Assembly: GCA_001466705.2 (NCBI GenBank)
Contig: LATX02000195.1
Span: forward strand, 1 to 64,000
Source of the DNA: Moniliophthora roreri
Taxonomy: Eukaryota > Basidiomycota > Agaricomycetes > Agaricales > Marasmiaceae
Direction of reading: 5' to 3'
DNA length: 64,000 bases
Shown: piece by piece, positions 21,625 through 32,702 of the stretch
How positions within the stretch are numbered: position 1 is the first letter of the stretch
Layout: every line of letters starts with the position of its first letter
Made by a program: the position numbers and the translations under genes
Notes under the pieces: generated by a model
What the model saw: only the letters and a program-made list of their open reading frames with translations
Database searches by the model: none
Told to the model about the DNA's origin: nothing

Positions 21625-21915
21625 TTATCTGTGATAAAAGAGCATTGTCTGCTGATATACGGAGATCGTCCTCGTCGTCGCTGAGGTCGAGGTTGTTGAT
21701 CGTTGAGACCGCGTGGTAAGATCACGTGTTGGCAGACTCGGGCCGCCGGGCCTGTTGTGATCACTGCTGAACACGTCGTACACGACCGTCACCTTATCGC
21801 TCGACCAGAAATGCTCGAAGCCCACGTTAATCATTATTTTCTTCGACACTGATGGATTTGCAAAAGCATAGCCATTTGATTGTGACTGGTAAAAGTTCTT
21901 CAGCCGCCCATACCA
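21625..21915 (-). other. Minus-strand coding-like stretch upstream of GH31
   Basis: An open minus-strand frame reads RWYGRLKNFYQSQSNGYAFA, then GFEHFWSSDKVTVVYDVFSS. It then runs into low-complexity Thr/Ser/Arg. It looks like a genuine protein piece, but it has no start, no continuation and no family I recognise. It ends about 250 bases before the GH31 start, so it is not part of that gene. Confidence 0.3.
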
Positions 21916-22437
21916 TCGACTAGATCAAGATAGCAGCGTACTGGTTCAAGTTGCGCTTGATGATCGCGCTTTCACGCTCGCCAATCTCTATTCATTGCAG
22001 CAGAACAGGAGTGCCTCTGCCACTATTGGCTATGCGAGTTATGGCGGCGAAGCACTCAGTTCTACCTCTGGTCTGCAGCTACTATGGACTGTCCAATGGT
22101 TTGGACTTTGATTTGGAGATAAAGGCGGACACGAGGACACGTTCTGGGCTTCTCTACCCGTTAGATTATTGGAGATCGACCTACGTCGCGTATACACCCC
22201 ACATGTTTTCATACAGGAAGTGCATCCGAATCCAAGCTACACGTACTACTACCAGGTTGTCTGACGACGGTAGACGTTGAATTAGGAGGTGAATATGGAT
22301 CAGTTTTTGTGAAACGGTTTCTTCGTCATGCTAGTGCACCAGTGCAGCAAGGAACCCTCGAATTCAAAGGAATAACCTGGATGGAATGGAGCGAAATAAA
22401 AGCCTTGAACGGATTTTCAGGGACATGGACTAGGTAG
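21893..22437 (+). pseudogene. Unrecognised gene relic with one stop and one frameshift
   Basis: A plus-strand frame open from 21893 reads LDQDSSVLVQVALDDRAFTL and ASYGGEALSSTSGLQLLWTV. It meets TGA at 22109-22111 and continues in frame with KGGHEDTFWASLPVRLLEID and YTPHVFIQEVHPNPSYTYYY to about 22260. From there a different frame takes over (LTTVDVELGGEYGSVFVKRF, LEFKGITWMEWSEIKALNGF) and ends at TAG 22435-22437. This is about 180 residues of protein-like sequence. One nonsense and one frameshift indicate a decayed gene. The family is unknown to me. Confidence 0.45.
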
Positions 22438-23297
22438 TCATTTTAATCGATCTGACAGATTTAGAATCCAAGACTTACTTTGTTGACCGGCATCGGGGTG
22501 CTGAGGTTCACGAAGGTACGTCAGGTTCTGCCGCGGTACTTGTCCGGGCTCGACAAAACGACTAACACAGAGGTTCTCAGGCCCAATTTCCTTCTTTCAC
22601 CCCGACCACCGTTATCAATAACAGTAGCTCTGTCCTTCACATAACTTATCATTCTCAGAGGATCAACTAGGTTCTCAACAAGAATGCAAAACACAAAGCT
22701 TAGGGATCTGTCAGAGAAGTTGAAAATACCAGATGCGAAGGATACTGTACCCCCAGTGTGTTCCGAAATGTATTAACTCTATATTCTATTTGCTCATATC
22801 CCATGAACTCTGGTACCTCCTTCCTTCATATCCTCGGCGCTGAACTAGATCGCCCATTGGAATTTGAATGAGGCGACCAGCACAGCCACCTTGTCGAATG
22901 CCCTTTCCATTTCGACTCGAATTGTCCCCATCTCAAAGCAGATTGTACTGTCTCAGTCACCTGTTGTATTGCCATGGTTTGGCTCCTTGCGGAGTTCCGT
23001 CAATTTGATTTGTGGGAACCGTTAATAATGATTCTCAAGGCCTTTTAGCCACCGAACGATCCCAATGGTCTTTGAACCTATGTCCAGCGGTCTATTTATG
23101 GAGGTTCTAAAACATTCAATAACTAATTGGCGTTGAAATTGGTAGTTTTGTTGTCTTTCTATGATCAGGCGCTAGGTTATCGAAAGGTGCGTAGCCTGGC
23201 CATTTGGCAGCTTAATCCTTTGCTTACCTTTTTATGGCAAAATTAGCGCTACTCTGCAGCTCCGTTGCTGCCATGCTCCATTTCTGCTGCTTCGCCC
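22438..23297. other. Intergenic stretch, nothing recognised
   Basis: No frame of note. A short piece near 22985 resembles part of a universal rRNA primer site but is isolated; see rejected items. Confidence 0.5.
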
Positions 23298-23588
23298 TCA
23301 CCGACTACCCCCCTGTGTGTTTTCTGGAACAGCTTGGCGCTTGACGAATACGCTGATATCATTCAGCACATGTATATGTCCATTGGAATCTGATGTGGTA
23401 TACGGAGTCGTCACCTTTTCACCAGGTTTACAAGCCACGCTGGCTTCTGTCATCGCAATCGCAACATCCTGCAAATCATTGGTAATATTCCTCTTCCGAC
23501 GTGCTGTTCTGAAGCTGCTGACGGCACGATTTCGTTGACGATGGTCGGTATTTCTAGCATCCTCCTTCATTTCTGTAAAGTAACGCAC
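23298..23588 (-). CDS. Possible small hypothetical protein
   Basis: An open frame of 96 codons with a basic first half (RTARRKRNITNDLQDVAIAM) and a plausible second half (GHIHVLNDISVFVKRQ). No signal peptide, motif or splice evidence. The plus strand is also open here. Could be chance. Confidence 0.22.
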   Translation of the reverse strand: MRYFTEMKEDARNTDHRQRNRAVSSFRTARRKRNITNDLQDVAIAMTEASVACKPGEKVTTPYTTSDSNGHIHVLNDISVFVKRQAVPENTQGGSR

Positions 23589-23907
23589 TCGCTACTCGCT
23601 ACTCCCCACCCTATCTGTGATTCTCTGAACGATTTCATTTATACGCACTTTACACGTCCTGTTCCCGAGTGGTTCATGTCTACCCTTTACGAATTATCAT
23701 TGTTGCTGCTCCTTTCCTAAAGCCATTGGGTCGTCGCGAGTTTCTGACCCTTTTTTATAATGACGAAATGACCTCACTTGAACCCCTCACCACGCGGATG
23801 CCCGGCTAATTTGCTTAAGCTCCGGCGCCAAATGGGCGCTCAATGATTTCAATTTGAACGACCATGGTCACCGATAACCCGAAGTCTCATAATTCACCTT
23901 TGCCAAC

Positions 23908-24252
23908 TTATTTGTCTTCTCTCTGCTTCTCTTCCATCACATTCGTTACGATATGCAAGAGCGAGCCTTCGAACTCGTACCCAGTACCGCAATGATCAAG
24001 TATCGATGACGCGAATCCGAGCTGATTGGCAGCCAGCGCTTCCAAGGGATCAAGAACGTGAGCATGCAGTCTCGTCAAAATCTCGGCGAATCTGCCAGTG
24101 GGGCCTACACGCGTCTGGGTAACATCCAGTTTTGCGAACATTGTCGGGGTCAAATTTATGTCTGCGTACTTGCTAACTCCGAGTCCAAGTGTGGTGTCTA
24201 TTCGAGAATCGATTGTGCCTGTACCTGATGTCATAAAATCTCTCGTCTGCAT
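23908..24252 (-). CDS. Possible small hypothetical protein
   Basis: A 114-codon frame from ATG 24252 to TAA-side end 23908 with even amino-acid composition (AEILTRLHAHVLDPLEALAA, LLHIVTNVMEEKQREDK). No known motif, no neighbours in an obvious unit and no clear promoter. It is offered as a weak gene call. Confidence 0.3.
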   Translation of the reverse strand: MQTRDFMTSGTGTIDSRIDTTLGLGVSKYADINLTPTMFAKLDVTQTRVGPTGRFAEILTRLHAHVLDPLEALAANQLGFASSILDHCGTGYEFEGSLLHIVTNVMEEKQREDK

Positions 24253-25290
24253 GATTCTGTCTGTCCGTGTGTATCTTTCCGCACTATCTCAGCTGGTATG
24301 TACGGTCCATGGACGTCTTGATCCAAACTGTCAATAACGCTTCGATCGCCCCACGTAAATCGTGATATCTTTCGTCCCTCCTATTGCTTTTCAGTGGAAC
24401 GATTTGCATTAGTTTTAGCCTTTGACTCGGGGGGAGTTGGACCGTGACAGAGAGATTGGATCTCAGAGGGGGATCACATATTACCGGAATCCAGTGTTGG
24501 TGGTGGTGGTGTTGATGTCATGTCTTGACCGATTTGGAGGAATGGAATTTCGAAGTTACGTGGTTGCAGAATGTGAAGGCGGGAGAGAAGGCTTCTCATG
24601 ACATTCGGGTCCGTTCTCCTTTTTTCTTTTTTCTTTATGCTGTCTTTTACAGTAGCCCTCACGAGTTATTGGCATGTACGATGATGAGTCACTCACCCTC
24701 AAGATAGATATCAGCCAAACTCGTCCCCGGTCACCCCCAACTCGGGGAAATCGAGGAGCCGTTCAATGCCCTGTGCACATCAATTTGGCTCACCGACACT
24801 TCGAAAGTTCATGACTAGTGTTGCCGGCAGTTTACCTCACAAGTTTCGTGTTCGTTCTCGTCTTCTCTCCTGCTTCGAGCTCGCGGCGGGACGTGTTATT
24901 TGGGTTTAATGTATTCATCCGTTCATCCCCTAGGTGATGATATTGCCGCGTCGGCCTCATATAACGACAACATGATACGCAGGGCTATATACTGCGAAGC
25001 ACCCTACCCCGCCCTCATACCTTACTATTCAGTGCATACCCATCCAGAATCATAGTTCCGCGTGCAATTTATCCTTCCCCTTCTTTTTCATGAAACGCTG
25101 ACATTGACAGCCACTTCTCCGACATTCACGAAATGTTTTGGACGTCATTTGTCTCTACGTTTTATGTGCCATGACAGGATCTATGATGGTTTTGTGAGGG
25201 TTCTTTTTGGCTAGAGTCCGAGATGCCAGCCATAGGCTCCTTCGTGATGGATAGGTTACGGGAGTGGTCCATGTAGACTAGTAAGCCTTT
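24253..25290. other. Gene-poor stretch
   Basis: No supported gene. A GGTGGTGGTGGT run lies at about 24500. Confidence 0.5.
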
Positions 25291-25860
25291 TTATATCTGG
25301 AAGGCTTTGGGAAGGTCATTCTTGTGTGCGGGGATTTGAGTTGCCGTCTGTTGTAAATGCATAATCCCTTTTTTGATGAAAAGGTTATGAGAGTGGCCTA
25401 TGGATACTGTAAGCTCTTCGGTCTGGATTATCGTTCGAGAGGGGATCCTGTGGAGCGGGCGTAGATCTTTTGGGAGATCATGACGCAGAGTTTCAGTCGC
25501 TCGGACCATATAGCAGTATAAGAGCTAATATGCGCCACATTGAGAAGTGACAGAGCCTCTGCATGGCGGATGAAAGCTTATTCACACTGAGGTTCTAGAT
25601 GGCTTGAGTGTCTCTGATAGTACCATCGATCCAGCACAAAGAACTTTGAGGGGAAGCCTAGTCGTGTTCATTGTATGGCCAGAGACACAGTCGATGAATG
25701 CGGGCTTATCTACAAGGATCATTAGGATGACGTTGCGGTGCTCGGCATTGACACTTGAAAAATACCGGGTGTCGGGTGCGAGGACTAGACCTCGGTTTGC
25801 AAGCAGAACAAGTGATGCGAGCAGGTTGTGACGGCGTCCGTGACGATAACTGGGGCCCTA
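25291..25860 (-). pseudogene. Unrecognised coding relic in two pieces
   Basis: Minus strand: a piece at about 25850-25596 reads LLASLVLLANRGLVLAPDTR, then NVILMILVDKPAFIDCVSGH and LKVLCAGSMVLSETLK. A second at 25509-25291 reads LHRIPSRTIIQTEELTVSIG with GHSHNLFIKKGIMHLQQ. A related phrase (MDHSRNLSITKEPM) follows at about 25270-25200 after a stop, so a unit may be repeated. The pieces look protein-derived but cannot be joined with clear splice sites. Family not recognised. Confidence 0.3.
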
Positions 25861-26432
25861 GGGTTGTATGAATCAATGCAGGAAAGTTTGCAGCGGTCCT
25901 TGAGTGATCGGGAGGGAAAGAAAAGTGCAGACGAGTACTAGATATGCGTCATCTTGAGAGAATGGAGGCGGAGGACAAGAATGTAGCAGAGGATAAGAGG
26001 AAGCAGTCGTCTCCTGTGCCGTACTCTGGTCCCTGTGGACTGGGAACGTGGGACGGAAGAAACAGAAAAAAGGACGAAAATCCGGAAAATCAGAAAAAAT
26101 TTGAGAAAAACGACTAAAAAAGGAGATAAGTGATTCCCACGGCCGGCATGGTCTCTTGATTTCACTTGACACATTCACCGAAAAAAAGGCTCGCTTTCAG
26201 CTCGTTTCCTTTTCCTTTATTTCCTTCTTCATTTCTATAATTCAGTATTACTTGGATCTGGGTATATCAAGTATCAGCTGCTCTTCATTCCCGCAGACTT
26301 TGATAGTACCCTTCTCGTCATCGTCTACGATACCGAGCAAATAGCTTTCCACGTTGAACACCGCAACGGGAACAGCAGCTAGCTCATCGCCAGCGACAAC
26401 AACGACCATTCTCTTCATCATCTCGACTCTCG
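25861..26432. other. Upstream region of the Msb1/Mug8-like gene
   Basis: It has A-rich and G-rich runs, then a long CT-rich tract at about 26200-26400 (TTTCCTTTTCC-type), typical of fungal promoters for constitutive genes. No TATA box is apparent. Confidence 0.45.
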
Positions 26433-29400
26433 ATGCCTAGCATCTTCTCACGTTCACGAACAGGATCTACACCTTACCCATCCTCACCCGACTCTCCTCT
26501 AGGCCCAGATGAATTTGGTCGAGCGCCTAGCCGGCAGTCGACTAAGGGTAGCATCTTGGGAGGCTCAGCGACCAAGAAGGAGCGCAAGAAGGCCGCTAAA
26601 GAGCAGGCCGCAGCAGTAGCGCGGATAAGGACCATGAGTGGGGTGCAGCAGTCGCAGAGAGGCGACTCGATGTACTCTCTCAGTCCAGTTGGAGGGGACA
26701 TCGAAGGTGGAGATCCCATCTTCCAATACGGAGGTGTATTCGTTCAGGAGGGCGCCTTTCTACCAACTATACTCGAGAAGCCTACGTTCGACACTGGAAC
26801 TGAGCTGAATAGGTCCCTGAATTCATCAGTTTCTAGTGCTTATTCGACAGTATCATCAATATCATCGACAGCCTCTGTTCCGACCACGATGGATCATGGG
26901 TACCTCGCTTACCAACGACATGTTGTTCTCAGTCCAGAAAATGTTGCACGGCTTGTAGAAGTCGTTTGCGAAGAATTGGGTACCAGAGGTGGCATCACGA
27001 CGCCATTCATCTTCAGCACGCTGGCACTTGACATCAGTCCTACACGGATCAAGCGCCTCATCGATTCGTTCCTCGCTACCTGCCCTACGGGTCGAGGCGG
27101 AACAGACGAAGCTGACCGGAGGTGGAGAGAAGAAGCAAAATTCTCTGGCATGCATGAGCTGGGAATGGTGTTGAGGTGGGGACTTGCGCGACTAGTCAGG
27201 GTCTGTAATGGCCAAGAGATGAGAGGATTCATCTCTTGGGAATTGTACACTCAGTGGAGAGAGGAGGAAGAAGGTGAGCGTCATTCCATGTGCGACTGCG
27301 GGCGTATTCGCTTCTATTTGCTCTCACTTTCCTTTGGAAATGTCCCGTTATCGCCTCCACTTTATCGACATCCTTTTTAATGACATAACTATCGATGCTG
27401 ACTATATCTTTGCTAGCACTCCTTTACCCCCCAACGCACTTTACAACATTGTTGCCGTCACTACAGCCGGCTGTGCAGAATATTTTGTTAACTGTACTCA
27501 GCCTCCTGGCTCGACTTACCGCCAATAGCGCTACGTCAGGACACACACCGCCCACTTTGTCACCACTTTTTGGACCATTGGTAAGTCGCACCATCTTATC
27601 ATCAAAAGAGCCAAAATTAAGCTTTTGTCACCATCACCAGATATTCGGTCTTGGAGCACCATCTCTTCCTTTCCATCATACCTACATTTACTACCTACGC
27701 TCCGTCAATGCCCTCGAACACATCCTTCTCGCTTTTGTTCGCTGGCAAGATAATCCCCGAACTGCAACCAACGTTCCAAATCCTCACAGCGAAAACATGC
27801 TCGGAAGCGTAGCCACCCTCGGCGTCCCAAGACGTCTCAAAGAGTGGATTAAAGGCTACCCTGCCATGCTACCTCACCTCCAATCTGGCTCGTCTGCCAA
27901 CCGAAAGGACTCGTTCCAACACAAGAGACCCGAACCGAGAAAAGGATCCCGAACGGTTCGAGTCATGAGCATTCGTCGGAATGTACGCGATTATGATAAG
28001 GATTTGGTCAAGAACGGAGCTAATTGGTCAAGGAAACCGCCTCCGCCAACCGCAGCTGGTGCGCAGTCGAGTGCTGTGAATCTATCTTTGACGGGTGTGT
28101 TGGCCGAGAGCAAGGAATGGGAGAGGATTTCGCCAAAGACTGGAAAGTCGGGAGATAGGCACTCGCCCAAGTATACGGAAGCATATCGAAAGAGGATGAA
28201 TTTCCCTTCGAATCTTAATCCTGATTCTGGTATGGGCCCTTCCTCAACGTCGTCTTCAGGAGCCAATTCGCCAACGACGGGTTTTGTCTATGGGCTCACT
28301 GCGGTCAACGGAGACAAAGAGCCAAAGCAAGACTTTTTGGGTGTTGGATTGGGGTTAACAGAGGGTGAAGACCGGTTCAAGAGCCTGACTGATCTCAAAT
28401 GGGGAGAGTTTGAGAGCCTTGGATTTGGCGGGCTTGGGACTGGTGGCGAGGGTGATAAGAAACTCGAGTTCGATTTAACAGAAGGTGCTAGGAATGTAAG
28501 TCGTTTTGATACTTTGGATAACGATTTCTTTTGTTTGTTCACGATATTTATCCAGGAACGTGCTAGGAAACGACAGACGCTAGGCTGGGACGATTTTTCT
28601 ACTGCCGGATTTTCTCGGACCGATGCTCCTTTAAGTGCTACGTTACAATTTAGCCAGCCCTTGACAGCTACCATTGAGAGATGGCCACAGGAGAGAGCCG
28701 AGATTGGGAAGAAGCTCAAGAAGAGAGAAAAGGTAAGATTGTACTGATAATCGGCTGTCTCAACTTTGTTCACGGATGGATCAGGCACTACCGCCGTTCG
28801 GATGGGATACCTCACCTATTATCGGCGGTGAGGAAGTCATTGAGGAAGCCTTCGTAGATGTCTTTTGTGATCTCATTTGGGGCTCTGGTTGGGGAGAAGG
28901 TCTGGCTGGAATGAGTGGAGCTCGAGAGCAGCAAGGCAAAATTATCATTGAAGATAGGGAATGTTGCTGGGCCCTAGTAAGTTTACATCCCATCTGATCG
29001 AGTACACGAGCTTAAGACGTTGTTCAGGTTGAATTCAAGTCCCTACCGACATCCCGCCCGCAAATCTCATCTCCAGTAAAGCCCACCGATGACCCACGTG
29101 TCGCAGGCGCGCTGGTCCTGTTCGAGGAATTTGTTCCCTTGGAATATCGTCAACAGTTGCTCGAGCTTTCGACAGGCAGTCGGCGACGTTTACCATCACT
29201 GTTCACTCCAAGCAAGAAGCAGTGGAAGCAAGCAGCAACGCTCAATGGTAGACCTTATGTCGTTGGACACGTTCCTCGCAGTCCAAGCTATCGAGAGATG
29301 GAGTTTGAGGGTCTCTTACGTGGCGAAGGAAACCGGGAGACCAAGTTGCTCAGTCTCAGCACCAGCGTCAAAGTACCAAAGAAAGATGCTCAAGATGTCT

Positions 29401-30983
29401 TTAGGCTGGACCGTGTAGCCTCTGCGACACCCGCCCTTCCCAGACTCCCATCAACCGATCGACCAGCAGTCACCACCAATGAGCCCCAGCAGTCTTTTAA
29501 GCGAGCGTCTCCCCAACCACCAGCGAGTGAGGAGACGCACTCTGATTCAACGCTGCAGTCGCCAAGTGCGCAGAAGGAGAAGAAGAGCAAGTTTAAGTTG
29601 CCTGTGAGCCCTGCTGTTACCAGGAGCAGATCGGCAGGTATACCACCGGCTGAATACTCGACGGTGGATTTCGAGACCAGGCTTAGAGGATACAGTGATG
29701 ATAGCAATGGAAGCTCCTCTCTGGATGACCTCGTTTACGGAGATGACGAGGATTTGGGTGAAGCAGGAAAGCGGAGAAGGCAGGATAGGCTGAGAGAGCA
29801 TCAAAGGAAGAAGGATGAAAGAAGAGAGAAGAGGATGAGTCGCGATCCCGACGATGCCTGGGTCGACATCCTCGTTGGGACACAGGAGAGGAGGATGGCA
29901 GGTCAGGACGCAGAGATGCGGCCACGAGACAGGGCTGCGATCCGGGATCCTGAAGCTGCGAACCTGGAGGTACAGCAAGCGCTAGCTGCAGTACAGAATC
30001 GACAGTTCTCGCCTTCTGACGATGAGGACGATCACCTACAGAAGAAGAGGGTATTGAACGAACCAAGGCCGTACGGAGATGACGACGACGATCTGGACGA
30101 GATCGAGACTGTTCCAAGGAGAGAGAGGCCTGACGATCCCGTTAGGGACAGCTATACCTCTTACACCGATGGCGATTCGGCCTACCAAGGCACGGAGCCC
30201 GTCAATGAAAGATATAGCTATACTGACGGCGACGAGGAGGATCCTGAGCCAGCACCGGCACCACCGAAGAAGCGTCCGGGTTACTTTGATTTGCACCCTG
30301 AACGCAGGCCAGTTTCGATGTTGGACGATGATCCTCGGGAGAGGGCTCAAAGGAAATACCAGGATAGCGACGATGAGGATGACGCAGAGAATTACGCTAC
30401 GCCTGCTGCTCCCACTCCTGCTGTTGCGTCTCCTGCTGTTCCATCTCCTGCTGTTCCATCTCCTGCTGTTCCATCTCCTGCTGCTGCATCTCCTGCCATC
30501 ACGACTTCACAAGGCCATGTACGTCCGTTACCAGTCATCCCGCCGAAGACTTCAGTGCCTGCGCCTCCCGAAGCACCTGCCACCAATGGCAAGAACCACG
30601 ACTCCGAATCCTCGACCATTACAGTGTCGCAGCCAGCTCCCAAACCATTACCCAGTAAGACGGCAGCCTTGATCGAGATGTACCGAGAGAAGGAGAAAAG
30701 CACACCTGCTCCTGGAATAGGTGGTGCACCGAACGCCGCATCGCAATTACCAAGCTCCAAGATTCCTGTGAGAACCAGCAGTAAACCCGAGTTACCTACA
30801 CCTCCCGCTCCTGCTCAACAGCAGCAGCAGCAGCCACCAAAGTCACCTTCACCCCCTGCGCTTGCTGAGCCACCCAAGATCCCGCCGGAGGAGAACGGCC
30901 GAGCAAGCCCTGCCCGATATGTTCACGGAGCTCCTTTGCACAATGTGTTGGAGGAGGAGGAGGAGGAGGAGGAAGAGGAGTGA
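26433..30983 (+). CDS. Msb1/Mug8-domain morphogenesis protein
   Basis: Six exons: 26433-27273, 27417-27580, 27641-28495, 28556-28732, 28785-28976 and 29028-30983. Together they give 1394 residues in one frame. Introns are 51-60 bases except the first (143). The N-terminal half matches my recollection of the fungal Msb1/Mug8 domain (VVLSPENVARLVEVVCEEL, SGMHELGMVLRWGLARLVRV, YPPTHFTTLLPSL, PPTLSPLFGPL, LPFHHTYIYYLRSVNALEHI), a Rho-GAP-like fold in proteins that promote polarised growth with Cdc42/Rho signalling at the plasma membrane. The C-terminal 600 residues are disordered: charged stretches, a PAVPS-type repeat, KTAALIEMYREKEK, a Q run and a final run of ten Glu. No membrane segment is visible. 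The domain name rests on recognition by eye; the exon model is firm. Confidence 0.75.
30408..30500 (+). repeat. In-frame minisatellite in the Msb1/Mug8-like gene
   Basis: About five units of CCTGCTGTTCCATCT encode Pro-Ala-Val-Pro-Ser repeats inside the disordered tail. A 15-base in-frame unit can change in copy number without breaking the frame. Confidence 0.8.
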
Positions 30984-31949
30984 ACTGGGGTTGCCGTCAG
31001 TGGCTGTGGTTTCACTTGCGTTCCTGTTCATTCCTTCCCTCATTATGCATATTCGTTCTTGCTCTTCCAGGACTACTCATACATACATATACATATTTCC
31101 ACATTATTCGTGTCTTTTATCCTTTTGGTGCCGACCATTTACACTCGTTTGAAATATCAGGCTTCATACTGACAACAGGCGATAATACCCTTTTCGCGTC
31201 ACTTCGCCTACTACGCATTCCCTATTTGCGAATTCTGGAACCAACTAAAATTATTTTCCTCCTCTTTGTATGTTGTTTCACTCCCGTCTATTTGTTGGCT
31301 GGTTTGCTTGTGATGTTTGCAATTTTGCAGTTGTAAAAACTGTGCACACGTCACGTCCATGTTTCTAATCTTTGTTATCGTATACATTTATGCATACAAC
31401 GCTGAAGTGTAGATGCCAACACCGCAAGCGAAGCCAGGTGTCGGCATCAGCGTTCCAACTGATGATACGAATTTATTCCAGAAATGACGTTATTCGTAAG
31501 AAAATTCCTCCTTGACGAAAATTAGCGTATCTATTTTTGTTTAGCGGCTAGTGGGCTGACTAAGCTGGCCTTGTTTCTTTCAGCTCCTCCACCTGACAGT
31601 CGGAACTGTCAGATTTTCAGCACCATCCGCCTTCAAGATCTCGCTTTCACCCACCCACCCACCCATTTCAGTTTGGGATTCCACAGTCGGTTGACTTTCC
31701 GGGGCATGAGTGGCATGATCGTCTCAGCGGCAAGCCCAGAGCTTCATGTATCAGAAATCAACTTTCTGAGTTTAATATCATCTGTCTATACAGTCTGAAT
31801 TCATTCTCTCTACAAATTCTGTCAACAGGTTTGAAACCTCAGCATTCAGTTAGACGCCATTGCAGTTCAGATCACTGCATAGTCAGATAATTACTCGAGC
31901 TTGGACTGAATTGGACTCTCAGACTCAGTGAGTGAAATTCGCCGAGGGA
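30984..31949. other. Intergenic stretch, 3' of the Msb1-like gene
   Basis: T-rich sequence directly after the stop. No gene recognised. (CCCA)n-type microsatellite near 31650. Confidence 0.5.
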
Positions 31950-32640
31950 TCACACGGCTTCAGGACGGTACCCACCCGCGTGATCTCTCCGCGTTCCCGG
32001 CCGAGCTTCGCTCGTCCTCAGCCCAACTACTAGCTCACTGTCCCTCAGACAGTCAGATCCACGATAGACGAAGTTGGATGAATGGACATGGCTTGTCTCT
32101 ACGCTTTTCGCGCCGCTTACAGGCGCTGGTAACTGCGCGTGAGATATGTAGGACTTCGCGATCATCATTAGGTGGTGACGGCCTGAGAGATCTGTCTTCG
32201 TACCGAATAACTCGTTCCAGAATCTGCTCAAAGTCCTCATTGAAAGGCACCTTTTCATGGTCAATCCCGCTTAGAAGTCAGGAATTTCCCACACCTAGCT
32301 TGTCTTCCGACCACCACGTACGTTCTGCCCCCATTTTCGACTTCGAGGACGAAATTCTCATCCACAATAAAAGGAACCTAGAAGATTACACATGAAGACA
32401 ACACTAGAGTGGAGGAGAAGGAGACGACGATAGCGAGGCGGTACAACGGCACCTTCCTTCGATCGAGTCGAGCTTTCGCTGTGGGAAGCAGAAATCCGGG
32501 TCAGTACCCTCAGGGTCAGGGCCCAAATATACATTTGAGGACTTCCGCTTCGATGCTACCAAAGCCACGGTCCGAGCCCAGGCTAGTCGCTCACCAACAT
32601 TAGAGTCACTTGCGTGTGTCTCGGTACTCGAGGCTTTAAT
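31950..32640 (-). pseudogene. Unrecognised coding relic
   Basis: Read on the minus strand: ASDSNVGERLAWARTVALVA (about 32610-32550), then YLGPDPEGTDPDFCFPQRK, then DENFVLEVENGGRTYVVVGR (about 32360-32300). After a frame change comes HEKVPFNEDFEQILERVIRY with REVLHISRAVTSACKRREKR (about 32265-32090). The pieces are in order and protein-like but split by stops and frame changes. No family is recognised. The neighbouring peroxidase relic is on the other strand, so they are independent losses. Confidence 0.4.
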
Positions 32641-32702
32641 GAATAACTGGTCTCGGATTGGTCCTTGCTAGCAGGGGAGACGGAAGCAAAACGGAAGCAG
32701 CA

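Noticed and set aside
22975..23010. Phrase GGAGTTCCGTCAATTTGAT, resembling a universal rRNA primer region
   Set aside because: Only about 15 bases match and no other rRNA-like sequence surrounds it, so it is most likely chance.
30036..30760. Long frames on the minus strand and in another plus frame across the Msb1-like tail
   Set aside because: They arise from the repetitive, GC-biased codons of the disordered tail and show no motif or splice support.
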